Shown here: piece by piece, positions 1 through 9,229 of the stretch
Layout: every line of letters starts with the position of its first letter
Numbering within the stretch: position 1 is the first letter of the stretch
Assembly: GCA_024516155.1 (NCBI GenBank)
Contig: JAJJXM010000113.1
Span: 20,272 to 84,271, forward strand
DNA from: Pyronema omphalodes
Lineage: Eukaryota; Ascomycota; Pezizomycetes; Pezizales; Pyronemataceae
DNA length: 64,000 nt
Direction: 5' to 3'
Program-made: the position numbers and the translations under genes
The notes under the pieces: model-generated
What the model saw: the letters and a program-made list of their open reading frames with translations, nothing else
The model's database searches: none
What the model was told of the DNA's origin: nothing

Positions 1-2653
1 TTGCTTGTGGTCCAGGCGTATCGATACCGGAGTTAGCGCGGTCTCGTTATGGAGCGCCAGTGTGGGAGTCGAGTTAAAGGCGTTGAGTATGCGGCGTAGG
101 GCTGAATTTTGCTGGGTTTGTAGTTTCGAGGCAAGGTCTCTCTGTCGCGTCCACCATATCTCCGCGCCAAAGTCCGCACGGGTTTGGACGCATGCCTGGA
201 AAATTAGTCGGGTCGCGAGGGGAGACAGACCTGTTTCATATCTTGCTAATCGGCATAGCGCGTTGAGCGTTCTTTGTGCGGCGGCTGTTTTTCTACGTAC
301 ATGTGCTTTAAAGTTAAGGCGTCTGTCTAGGTACATACCAATCCATCATACAACATCTTTTTCTCCTCCCTGCGTCCCAGGGCTCACTATCGTACCGTTT
401 GGTAGTTTTACTTTTTCATTGTCTGTGATTGTCGCTGACCTCGCCCAGTGGAAATGGAGGAGTTCCGTTTTTGAGTCGTCAAAGGCCACGGCGTTGGAAG
501 CTGCCCAAGTCAATGCTGTTTTGGTGACTTTTTCCAGGAGGCGTGCGTTTTCTTTCCGGGTTCGACTCTGTACGACGATTGCGACGTCATCCATGTAACT
601 GGGGGTCCACGTGAACGGGTGTTCCTGCATTAGTGCGTCGAAGAGCGGTCTTAAGTACAGGAGGAACAGGATCGGTGATGCTGGGGAACCCTGGGGGATT
701 CCCGTTTTAATTGGGCGTTGGCGATCTGTTTGTCCGTCGAAGGATAGAGCGGTCGTCCTTTCGGCGAGGAAGGTTTCGCACCATGTTCGGATTTGTCGGG
801 GGCAGCCTAGCTGGTGTAGTGTCTGCTGAAGGCGGTCGGCGGAGACATTATCGAAAGCTCCACGTACGTCTAGGAAAAGTGCTGTGGTGATAAGTTTCTG
901 GTGCTTACCCATTTCGATGTCGTGGACGAGTGCCATTGCGGCGTCGATGGCGGATCGCTGCGGGCGGCCTCCTATTTGGTCTGGGTGTAACAGTTCCCGG
1001 GTCTCCGCGAGTTGTCCGAGCCGAGTCGCCATCAATTTCTCTAACGTTTTTCCAAGGCAGTTCAGCAGGGCGATTGGGCGGTACGCCTTTGGATTTGCGT
1101 AGTCGGGTTTGTTAGGTTTTGGTATAATTACCGTCGTGGCCTGTCTCCACCCGCGGGGATGGTACCCTACAGTGCCCAGCGTCGAGTATAGATTGGTCAG
1201 GTATGTGGGGACGGCGAGATATACTTGGCGGAGACAGCCAAAGGTTATCCCGTCGGGTCCTGGGGCTTTCGTGGGGGACGAGGTAAAGATGGCTTGTTTG
1301 ACCTCCAACGGCGAGAAGGTCGTCCACGCTATCTCTCTGCGACAGGGGAGGGTGGATGGGGGGGGGTGGGGGAGGTGTTGGGGGGAATAACATCTGAAAT
1401 GCCTCTACTATCCCGTCGAACGAACTGCAGAGTTCCTCCCTACCGTTGATTGTGGCGCGGATATTCGGAGTGAGTTGGGCACGGCGCGGGTTTGTGTATT
1501 TGAAGGCCGTCCAGACGTCTGGTCCTTCTGCCTGAGCCAGATACTCTTTCCACATCGCATCCTTGGCATGTCTTATCTGACGGTGATACATGTTTCGTAG
1601 GCGGCGGTAAATGGTGTGGTTAGTGTCTGAGCCTGTTGATTTCCACCTTCTTTTTGCGCGGGTCATATCCTTTCTGGCGGTGGTGACTTCCACTGTCCAC
1701 CAACGTTTCGATCGGGGGGTGACTTGTAGTACGGGGGTGGAGGTGCGGGCTGCATCGAGGATATGTTCTCTCGCGTGGCGTGCCCAGGCGTCGAGGTTTT
1801 CGGGTGTGGGGTTGGAGGCGTACTGACTCCACTGTGTTGTCGATGCGGAGATGGATGCTTGGAGGGTCGTGGAGAACAAGGCCCAGTCTGTTTTCCGCCA
1901 GTTGAGACGTTCCGGTGGGGGGGTAGGTTCTATGTCTGGGTGCACAGTTTGGATGTCGAAGCGAATTACTTCGTGGTCCGACCCGGTGGCTAGTTCATCG
2001 TCTATGGCCCAGGTCCCTACCTCTTCCATCATGGCTGGCGAGGCCAGGGTCAAGTCTATAACGGAGGATCTAGTCCCCCGTTGGTAGTAGTGTGTCGGGG
2101 TGTCTGGGACGGAAACCAATCTCCAGTTTTCCTGTTCTATTAGGTGTACCAGTTCACTGGCACGTTTAGGTGTGCGTGTTGCGGAGTGCCATAGAGCGTG
2201 GTGAGCGTTGAGGTCACCTGTTATAACGCATCTGCGGGGGAGGGAGAGGGGTGATAGGGAGCGGGGAATTGTGTAGGTTTGGGTTTCGGGGTCACGTTCA
2301 TTATAAATATTCAAAAGGAAAAACGCGGGGATGAGATCTGTACCTACCTCGCGGACCTGGAGGTCCGGGTCTGTACATATGTCTGTGCGTTGTGATACTT
2401 TCAGGTAAGGGTTTGTGCGGTTGATATACGCCGCCGTCCTGTTGGAGGCTCTGTCGCCGCGGGGGGGCAGGACCAACGTGAAGGCGGGGTGGGTGGTGGC
2501 GAAGGCGGGGTCAGTGATGTTGATTTCCTGTAGTAGGATGATGTCTGCTGTTGTGCAGGCGCTGTTTAGGAGGGAGTCGAGGGCTGGGCGTTGGCGGTTC
2601 ATGTTATGGGAAATTATTCGGATTGTCGTTGCCAATGGGTTGTAATTAGACAT
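1..2653 (-). pseudogene. LINE-A ORF2 (endonuclease-RT), copy A1, broken and cut by window edge
   Basis: Encodes the LINE replicase that nicks target DNA and reverse transcribes the element RNA there. The N-terminal APE-type endonuclease is visible from LLQEIN (catalytic E), through TGDLNAHH, to GSDHEVI (catalytic DH). The RT has GIPQGSPASP and YMDD at 586-597. Two lesions are visible. A frame change in the C-rich proline linker near 1350 separates the endonuclease frame (1112-2653) from the RT frame (346-1308). A TGA at 346-348 replaces the CGA arginine seen in A2. Beyond it the homologous sequence continues in frame to base 1, so RNase H is off-window. The ATG overlaps the ORF1 stop by 8 bases (ATGTCTAA). 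Confidence 0.88.
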
Positions 2654-4337
2654 GTTGGATCATGTCGGTGTCTTTGTCTGTAGGGTTGGGTGAGCTAGAG
2701 GCGGCGGGTTGGGTTGCCTCTCTGGCTTCCTTGTGGATGCGGAGGCGAGTCGGGCATTGTTTGTGAAAGGCGGGATGGTCATGTTCGGGGATGCCAGCCT
2801 CGACGCAGTTTCTGCATTCGTACTTAGTGTGTGAGCACGACTTACCGTTTCTCGTCGGGCATTCGGTGCAGTTGTGGTTCTCCGTGGGGTGGTCTTTTCC
2901 ACAGAGGGCGCAGATCGGTCCGGGGGGTCCAGTGCAGGTTGCGTGGTGGTGGCCGTAGAGTTGGCACCGTCGACATTGATCGGTTTTCCTCGCGGTGAAG
3001 TATTCGGTGACCCTTCGTGCTTCGAAGAGGACCAGCACCTTACGACGTTTGAGGAGGGCCAACTCGTCGGGCGTGCGCACCGCAATTACTACACTGGAGG
3101 CCGTCTTGCCAGCACGTTTTTCTGCCGTGGTCATGTACCGCGGGTTCTGGGCCAGGGTGACCGGGTTGTTGCTCCGTTCGATTTCTTCCCGGAGGAGGCG
3201 CATTCCTTCCTCAGTGTCGGGGTAGATGTCCGTGGGGATGCCGTGGACGGCGAGTTTATACCATCTTTCGTTGATGCGAGGGTTGTCGAGAGAGGGGTGT
3301 ACCGTTTGGGCAGCGCGTTGAATTGTTTCTAAGTGTGCGGTTAGCTCTTCGGTGGTGGTAGCAGGGTCCAGTGTCAAGATGATATTTCCCGCTTGGTTTT
3401 TGCGGACCGGAGTCACTCCCATGTGAGAGGGGGCTTTGGCCTCCAGCAGTGCTTTGTTCACTGCGAAGCCCACTTCTACTCTCGTGTGGACCAAGAGGAC
3501 ACTGGGGTTGGGGCAGGGCAGGATGATTTCCTGGGGGCGGGTTCGGGGCTGTCGTTTGACGACGGGGCGAGTAGTGGCGGGTGTGGGTTTGGTGGGGGGG
3601 TTGGCTTTGAGGAGAGTTTTGGTCTTGGAGGGGTCCGCCCACGGCGTCGAGGGTGCGTTGGAGGGGCGGGTTGCAGTCCGGGGTGCGTCGAGGGGGATGG
3701 CGATGTTGTTGCTGCGCAAGATTTCTTCGAGTATGTGGCATCTCGCCATCCAATGGTGTACGTCGTTGGCGATGGGCTTGGTGGCGGGTGCGGTGTCGGG
3801 AGCGGTCGGGGGGTTGTCGGCGAGGTGGTTGGTTCGGGGCTGGGTGTTGGTTCGGTGTAGTTTGTCGATGCGTTTGGTCACAGTTCCGAGGCGTTGATTC
3901 ATTGGGCGGAGGAGATCCGTGATGTTCGTCTTGATCAATTCGGATAAGGTCGCGAGGGTGACGTCGGATGTAGTTATTGCGTGCTGGCTGTCGTTGAGGT
4001 CCAGGTCAGAGTCGGAGTCGGAGTCGGTGTCGGGGTAGTTGTCGGTGTCCATAGCGGTCGGCATTGTTTCGACGGGGGTCCCATCAAGGTTCACGGGGGT
4101 GTTTGTTTTCGGTCGGGTGGCATTTTTTCGGAGGAGGTCGAGGTCAATTCTAGAGTCGGATTTTTTGGTGGAGCGTTTGGTGACTTTTCCGGTGACGGTC
4201 GTTGATTTCTTAGAGGTCGCGATGGCGGAGGAGCCAGCGTGCGGGGCGTTGATTCGGGAAAGCTCGTCGGGGCTAAAAATACTCTCGGGTACCTGCATAC
4301 GCGAGGGCGTGGCAGGGATGGGTGCGTTAGCGTCCAT
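2646..4337 (-). CDS. LINE-A ORF1, gag-like RNA-binding protein (intact)
   Basis: 563 residues with no internal stop, the only unbroken LINE-A ORF1 here. ORF1 proteins of this LINE group coat the element RNA as a ribonucleoprotein. The N-terminal third is low-complexity, with an acidic D/S stretch around residues 95-115. A conserved WYKLAVHGIPTD block lies near residue 355. The C-terminus has CCHC-type zinc knuckles from about residue 453 (CRRCQLYGHHHATC, then CALCGKDHPTENHNC, then a third C-rich unit). The ATG is fixed by the same start in A2 and A3 and lies in a 10-bp hairpin stem. The stop TAA sits inside the first codons of ORF2, suggesting coupled translation. Confidence 0.88.
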   Translation of the reverse strand: MDANAPIPATPSRMQVPESIFSPDELSRINAPHAGSSAIATSKKSTTVTGKVTKRSTKKSDSRIDLDLLRKNATRPKTNTPVNLDGTPVETMPTAMDTDNYPDTDSDSDSDLDLNDSQHAITTSDVTLATLSELIKTNITDLLRPMNQRLGTVTKRIDKLHRTNTQPRTNHLADNPPTAPDTAPATKPIANDVHHWMARCHILEEILRSNNIAIPLDAPRTATRPSNAPSTPWADPSKTKTLLKANPPTKPTPATTRPVVKRQPRTRPQEIILPCPNPSVLLVHTRVEVGFAVNKALLEAKAPSHMGVTPVRKNQAGNIILTLDPATTTEELTAHLETIQRAAQTVHPSLDNPRINERWYKLAVHGIPTDIYPDTEEGMRLLREEIERSNNPVTLAQNPRYMTTAEKRAGKTASSVVIAVRTPDELALLKRRKVLVLFEARRVTEYFTARKTDQCRRCQLYGHHHATCTGPPGPICALCGKDHPTENHNCTECPTRNGKSCSHTKYECRNCVEAGIPEHDHPAFHKQCPTRLRIHKEAREATQPAASSSPNPTDKDTDMIQHV

Positions 4338-4381
4338 CGCTTAACCGGTGGTACGGTAAGCGATGGCGAAGAGTCACGTGA
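4334..4381 (-). promoter_or_regulatory. Start-codon hairpin and CACGTG box, copy A1
   Basis: CCATCGCTTA (4357-4366 read on the minus strand) pairs perfectly with TAAGCGATGG (4334-4343), with a 13-base loop. The ORF1 ATG is inside the second arm. TCACGTGA lies just upstream at 4374-4381. Both are conserved in A2 and A3. Confidence 0.6.
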
Positions 4382-4773
4382 GGAGGCTCTTGCTAAGCGA
4401 GCACGAAAATTTCTCGCGAGGAAAGGGGTCCGGAGGGGGGGAAATCTTCGGGTATCACCACAACCAGTGCTGCTGGTGGGGGGGGGATTTGGGGGGGGGG
4501 GGGGGGATTTCGGTATGCCGAAACCGAGAATAAGGTCGGTTTGATGATTGGAGGGCGGGTGGTGGAGCGGCGTTGATGAAAGTGCCCGGAATCCGGCCCG
4601 GAGGTCCCAGAATCACGTCTTTCCGCTGAATCTCAACGGTAAACGGTAGCTGGGTTCCGAAAATCGAGATTCGGGGTAATTCCGAGGTAAGAAATCGATT
4701 GCCGATTCGAAAATCGGGGAAATTGTTGTTGTTGTCGCAAATGCAGGGGGGGGTCACCGGTTGCTATGTGGTG
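4338..4773 (-). promoter_or_regulatory. LINE-A 5' UTR with presumed internal promoter
   Basis: No gene. It carries the shared LINE 5' terminus (C-run at about 4746-4753 on the minus strand), a long C-rich tract (plus-strand G-runs at 4478-4508) and a CACGTG box. LINEs need an internal promoter downstream of the start site, so this is the expected place. The promoter role is inference. Confidence 0.55.
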
Positions 4774-4887
4774 CTTTTAGTTTGTCGGCTAGTTCCTTCC
4801 GCAAGACTTCGCATGAGGGTCGGAACTGATCGGGTATGATGCAGGCTGGGTTGATGTCGGTTTTGTCTGAAGTAACAGCGGCAACAT

Positions 4888-4900
4888 ACCCAATTACTGT
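4888..4900. repeat. Left target-site duplication of B1
   Basis: ACCCAATTACTGT, identical to 6892-6904. Joining the flanks restores the gypsy-1 reading frame. Confidence 0.95.
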
Positions 4901-5097
4901 TCAGCACACGGCAACGGCGACCCCCCCCCTGCATTCTCAACAACGAGCACCGAAACCCCCGGTTTTCTCATCGGATTCGGATTCGCAGCACTCTGTTACG
5001 TTATTCTCTGAATTTTCAGGGAATTTTACGTTGTTTTTGTTGACTTTTGTCGCAAAATCAGAGTTTTCACGAGTTTTGGCTTACCCCACCTCACGAA

Positions 5098-6552
5098 AAG
5101 TCGCCAAAACAACGACAGAACAAGGCCCAACGATCGAAACGGTCCGAAAACGCGTACAATGTTCTAGCCGACCTTCCTCATGATGGATCTACTCCTACTT
5201 TTGACGGAAGAGATGGAAAAGTTGATGAAGTTGATGGAAACCTCACTGCAAAACCCTTCCAGAGCGTGGTCTTGGCAGGATCACCAGTTCCTTCGGCTTC
5301 AACAAAGCAGCAACAGGCGACAACTGAGCACAGCCGGTTTAGTAACTACCGTCGCATAATGGTATCTGCAATTAAGGAGGCAGCCGTAGTTGACGACAAC
5401 TATGCCACCCTAGATCAACTGTTTATAGACAACTACGCCGAATTCACCGGAGCCAGCTTCCTGGGGATACAACAGATCCACCAGGACACACAGCGACGCT
5501 TCAATACCCTCGATGACACCATACGCAACAACAGCGATGAGATGCGCCACAGATTCGACGTCATGATGACGAAATTCACCATTCTGACCGGCGAAAACAC
5601 GAAGCTGGGCGCAGCATACGACTCTACACAGGCAGAAACAGCAGCTCTCAAGGCTGCTGTGGACGCCCTGACGAAGAAAATCGACGAACAGCAACAAGTC
5701 ATTTCGGCGCCCCCCTCACCGAACCTCATGGCCTCTTCCTCAGCGATGGAAGAGATGACTATGCAACTGTCCGTCGTCCAACATGACATTCAGGATGTCC
5801 TGGACGCTGTTCGCAACCCTCCTGGCAAGAGAAAGCGAAGGGGAAGCGACCAGAACACCGAACCCACCTCACCGACAAACAGAAGACCGGTGAACCACAA
5901 ACCGAGAGCGGCATCACCGGTGCGAAGCCTGATGCACTCGAAACATGCGACTACCGCCGCCCAGGACAAGCTTGATGCCCTCAAGCCTATGCCCCCCCTA
6001 CCTCTCCTTGTGATCACGTCAACCGATGCGACACCGGAACCTCACCCTGACAGTTCATCTGCTCAGGACACACCTCTACCCGACGCCCCAAGCACTGCCC
6101 CTGCTGAGACGAACGGATGGAAGACTGTGGAGGCGAAGGCTACACAGAGGAAGAAGCAGAAAGCGAAGGAGACGACACCTACGGCCGCGCCACCCAGCAA
6201 GACCCCTACAACAAAGAATGGTGGCCGGGGAAAGAATACCCAGCAACCCAGAACGACAACCTCCTCTGCAAAGAAGACTTGGGCAGAAGTCGTCAAGAGC
6301 GGAGGCATCAACGTCCAGATTGTGCTTGGGAATGGCAATCTTGGACTAACAACACCACCGACAAGAAGGGGAGAGAGGCGAGGGGGAGAAGCAAGAAGGC
6401 TGAGGAAGAAGGAAGGAGAAGGGGAGAGAGGGGAGGAGAAGAGGGGCAGGGCGGGCCCGGGTGTCTCGAAGGGCAAAGAGTCAGGAGACACCGGCGGAGG
6501 AGGGGAGAGAGGAGAGGAGAGTGGGGGCACGGGTGGCCCGGCGGCTGTTTAA
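5098..6552 (+). CDS. B-element ORF1-like coiled-coil protein; start codon lost
   Basis: The family start is ATG TCG CCA, as in copies at 38921 (minus) and 49096; here that codon is AAG (5098-5100). The frame stays open to 6552, giving 485 codons. Synthesis would have to begin elsewhere, for example at ATG 5359. Visible parts: a probable coiled coil at about residues 121-201 (FLGIQQIHQDTQRRFNTLDD onward, heptad-like); a basic KRKRRG nuclear-localisation-like motif near 245; a KKTWAEVVKSGG block; and an R/G/E-rich tail from about 421. It has no zinc knuckle, RRM, endonuclease or RT. It resembles the front half of a LINE ORF1 protein; a chaperone role is inferred. Confidence 0.7.
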   Translation, partial: KSPKQRQNKAQRSKRSENAYNVLADLPHDGSTPTFDGRDGKVDEVDGNLTAKPFQSVVLAGSPVPSASTKQQQATTEHSRFSNYRRIMVSAIKEAAVVDDNYATLDQLFIDNYAEFTGASFLGIQQIHQDTQRRFNTLDDTIRNNSDEMRHRFDVMMTKFTILTGENTKLGAAYDSTQAETAALKAAVDALTKKIDEQQQVISAPPSPNLMASSSAMEEMTMQLSVVQHDIQDVLDAVRNPPGKRKRRGSDQNTEPTSPTNRRPVNHKPRAASPVRSLMHSKHATTAAQDKLDALKPMPPLPLLVITSTDATPEPHPDSSSAQDTPLPDAPSTAPAETNGWKTVEAKATQRKKQKAKETTPTAAPPSKTPTTKNGGRGKNTQQPRTTTSSAKKTWAEVVKSGGINVQIVLGNGNLGLTTPPTRRGERRGGEARRLRKKEGEGERGEEKRGRAGPGVSKGKESGDTGGGGERGEESGGTGGPAAV

Positions 6553-6891
6553 CTTTGCTTTGGTTTTGGTTTTGCTTTGTGGAGGAAATAGAGGCGGAAA
6601 AATGGCTAAACATGGGAAGGGGAAGGGAGGAGGAAAGGGAGGAGCCCGGCGAGGCGGCCTCTGTGCAAGCAGGGCACTTGGAACATCAGACGCGCTTGGA
6701 CAAGAAACCCCCGTAGTAACAGTGGGGACAGACCCCACAACCACAACGATCAAGAGGAGGAGACTGGTAGAGGTGGAGACTGGGTTTTTGCTTTTACATT
6801 TCTTTCTTCTTCTCTTTTGTATTTTTCTGTCCCTTGTCATAACCTTCGGGTTGCAAACAAGTAATGAGAGAACAAACAAACAAACAAACAA
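6553..6891 (+). other. B1 3' UTR and tail
   Basis: Contains the block shared with LINE-A and LINE-C 3' UTRs (GTGGAGGAAATAGAGGCGG at 6589; other copies read AATAAA), a GTGGGGAC motif, the terminal TTCG-loop hairpin and the AAACAAAC tail. It is likely the RT recognition region. Confidence 0.65.
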
Positions 6892-6904
6892 ACCCAATTA
6901 CTGT
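6892..6904. repeat. Right target-site duplication of B1
   Basis: ACCCAATTACTGT, matching 4888-4900. Confidence 0.95.
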
Positions 6905-8750
6905 GGCATCTTCATTGAATAGGACATCTGGATCTAGCGAGAGTGAGAACTCCTGTGCCGCAGCTAGCGTACAGCGTTGCTTGCAGAAGTTGGTATTCAA
7001 GGTAATGTCGTTGGGATTTCCCCAAAAGTTGTTCGGTTGGTGTTTTGCCATCCACCAACAGGGCAGGATGATGTCCGTTCCTGATTCCAATGGCATAATT
7101 TCGAAAGTTTCTCTTGTATAGTGCTGTCGGTATTGTAAGAGGAGAGAATGGGTAAAGGCCTGTCCAGCCTCACGTAGTGCAGATCCATCTGCTCCATTAA
7201 TGCGCAAAGGCTGATTTCGATTGATGTGGGGAAGATTATGTCTCGCTACACATGTCGAACTGATAATAGGGATTGCTGCCCCAGTGTCGAACATTGTCCG
7301 AACGCAGAATACCCGTTCCCCTGGTACTGATATGTTCATTTTGACTATGGAAAAGGATTCTGGCTCCTTCATTTTAGGAGCTTTACCAACGACTACGGGC
7401 GCCCCGTTTTTTGACACCCTATTCTTCTTATCCCGTTTGCGGAGCTCCCGAATGTATCGCCGAATTTCTTTTGGGATCTGTTCGGCATACCTGGGCGCAG
7501 AGTCTGAATCAGAATCAGAGGACTCAGAGCTACTGCTGTCAGGTGGAGGAGGAGGAGGGGTTACACGTCCGTTTGGTGGACTACTTCCTCGTCTGGAACC
7601 CTTTCGGGAGGCCTGACTGGATCCTCGTCCGTTCCGTTCATTTGGTCTGGGAGGAAGTGGCGGTGGCAGGTTATAAAGGGAGTCATCATCTCCCTGGTCG
7701 TTGGGTTCGGAATTGGTCATGTCGTGGTCGCTCTCCGGTGATGGGGGCCGACCATCTCTACAACGACCTTGGATGACTTCACTGAATAGTGATGCTACAT
7801 CTGCTTGCCTACCCGGGCCCGCAACCCTCTTGACCTGCTCCTGTAATTCCAGCTCAATCGCCTTCCACTTGTTGTCGAAGGCAGCGTGTAACTCTTCTCT
7901 TTCACGTTGACTTGCCACGGCGGCCTCGTCTTGTTGCTTCTTCAGGCGATCATGATCAGCCTGTTGTCGTTTCTGGAGTTGTGAAAGGCGGTCCATTTCC
8001 TCTCGGACTCTCTTTTTCTCTTCCGCCAAGTCCGCCTTCAATGCAGCTTGCTTATCCTTCAACTCCTGCTTGTCTTTGGCCATCCGGGCCTCCAGGTCCT
8101 TTTCTTTTTGTCGTAATTCTGCTGCCCATCGTTCGCAGCTGGCGATCCATTCCTCCTGTTTTGTGGCTTCCGCTTTATAGTAAGCCATGATGATTTGTTG
8201 GTTATTTTCTAACTTCTCGGTATAGGCCTGTAGGGTCACCTGTCGATGGACCTCGTCATTGGCCCGAGTGATCTGGAGGTCCTCCATTTGTCGTTGAAGC
8301 TGAGTATACGCTTCGGCGACCTCCATGAATTGGCGGTTGGTGAGGTTGAATTGGGCATTCACCGCGTTACCCATCTGTTGTTGTGTTTGTTGGAGGGCTT
8401 GCTCCAAGTTGACTTGGATGTTTTTGTATGCTGTTTGCATATTCATGAACATCCGGATTGCATCGCCCTCGTCGCTCTGTTTCTGGCTGCGTAGGTTGCT
8501 GATGTCTACAGCAGTACGGGCCAGTTGTCTCATCAGGTTCTCAGCCCATGGTGGGATGCTTGGAATGCTGATGGAATCTGGTAATCCACTGATTTCTACC
8601 TCATTACTGACGTGGTCGGGGTCAGCACTGAGGAGAGCCCACAAGGGGAGGGGCTGAAATTTGTATTCCACAAGTTCAGCCATGTGGTATTGTAGTGGCT
8701 GATGAGTACTTCTCGATTCACTCGGTGAGGTGTATGAGTAAACTTATAGT

Positions 8751-9229
8751 GTAAACCGGGGGTCCTAGGGTAATGGACGGCCGGGTAACTCTGAAATTCC
8801 CGAAAGAAAAGAGAGAAGCAATAATCCAAGAAGGGGAATTATTACTTCTCAAGGGGATTCCCTAACGGAAAGTAGAGGTGATAACAGTTATAAGTTTAAA
8901 CTCTCCTGCGTATCTCAGGTAGCGTTTCGAGGGTAGTGGTTCATCTGGTGGTCGTTTCTTGAAGACGGACGACCGGATTTGAGGTAAAGTATGAATTTGG
9001 GGCCGTCGGGTATTGACTCAAGAGAGGACAATAACCCTTCGTGGGATGTGTTGTTGTATTCGGGACAGTATTGATTGTGTTGCTGCATGATGGCTTCCTC
9101 AAGTGGGGGCTTTTGGCACTTGTATATTTGTCTTATCTTGAGCTCCTCACGCTTATACCCTGCAAGCACTATGCGGTAGGCGGAAGTGGAAGTACCCTAA
9201 GACGTTGCTTGGCTGCACCGAAACATGAC
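8751..9229 (-). repeat. Gypsy-1 LTR fragment
   Basis: On the plus strand it begins TGTAAACC immediately beside ATAG, just as the gypsy-2 LTR begins TGTGAACC beside ATAG. This marks the inner edge of the 5' LTR, next to the gag leader. The outer part is lost at the B2 junction. The 84-codon ORF inside it (8915-9169) has no recognisable similarity and is probably chance. Confidence 0.6.

Larger units (their letters stand above)
1..4773 (-). mobile_element. LINE-A copy A1, non-LTR retrotransposon, 3' end beyond window
   Basis: Two-ORF LINE read right to left: 5' UTR (4338-4773), ORF1 (2646-4337), ORF2 (from 2653 leftwards). The 5' end is set by comparison with A2, LINE-D and LINE-C2, which all begin with ACACCAC, GCAAC and a C-run; here the bases preceding that motif belong to the gypsy-1 pol frame. 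The 3' part of ORF2 and the tail lie left of base 1, so the target-site duplication cannot be tested. A1 is inserted in gypsy-1. Confidence 0.9.
4901..6891 (+). mobile_element. B1, full-length ORF1-only non-autonomous retroelement
   Basis: 1991 bp between a perfect 13-bp duplication. It starts with the family 5' end (GCAAC, GCGACC, C-run at about 4921), has a single long ORF, and ends with the 3' block near 6589, an AACC-TTCG-GGTT hairpin (6841-6852) and a CAAA-repeat tail. No endonuclease or RT is present, so it must be moved by another element's enzymes. LINE-A, with matching ends, is the obvious partner. Confidence 0.9.
4774..8683 (-). pseudogene. Gypsy-1 gag-protease fusion, interrupted
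   Basis: Starts at ATG 8683. A long coiled-coil region rich in Q, K and E spans about residues 60-300, followed by proline- and serine-rich segments (SSSESSDSDSDS near 388). A retroviral-type aspartic protease follows directly in the same frame: MFDTGA, catalytic D at residue 466, encoded at 7277-7288. No capsid-like block and no CCHC knuckle are seen between them, unlike gypsy-2 gag, so an in-frame internal deletion is likely. After residue ...NEDATVIG the frame is broken by B1 at the 13-bp duplication. It resumes on the other side as GYVAAVTSDKTD and continues to the A1 junction. Confidence 0.8.
4774..9229 (-). mobile_element. Gypsy-1, partial Ty3/Gypsy element split by B1
   Basis: Remains of a minus-strand LTR retrotransposon: LTR piece 8751-9229, gag-protease reading frame 8683 to 6905, then 4900 to 4774 after removal of B1. 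Pol beyond the protease is missing because A1 follows. The right side is cut by B2. The protease-downstream region (PCWWMAKHQP, NNFWG) aligns with gypsy-2 pol (PYWWMALHQP, CNLWG), so the two are related families. Confidence 0.85.

Noticed and set aside
6063..6530. Minus-strand ORF with S/P/L-rich segments, membrane-like
   Set aside because: Complement of the R/G/E-rich B coding tail; composition artefact repeated at every B copy.
8915..9169. 84-codon ORF in the LTR piece of gypsy-1
   Set aside because: No similarity or motif recognised; LTRs are normally non-coding.
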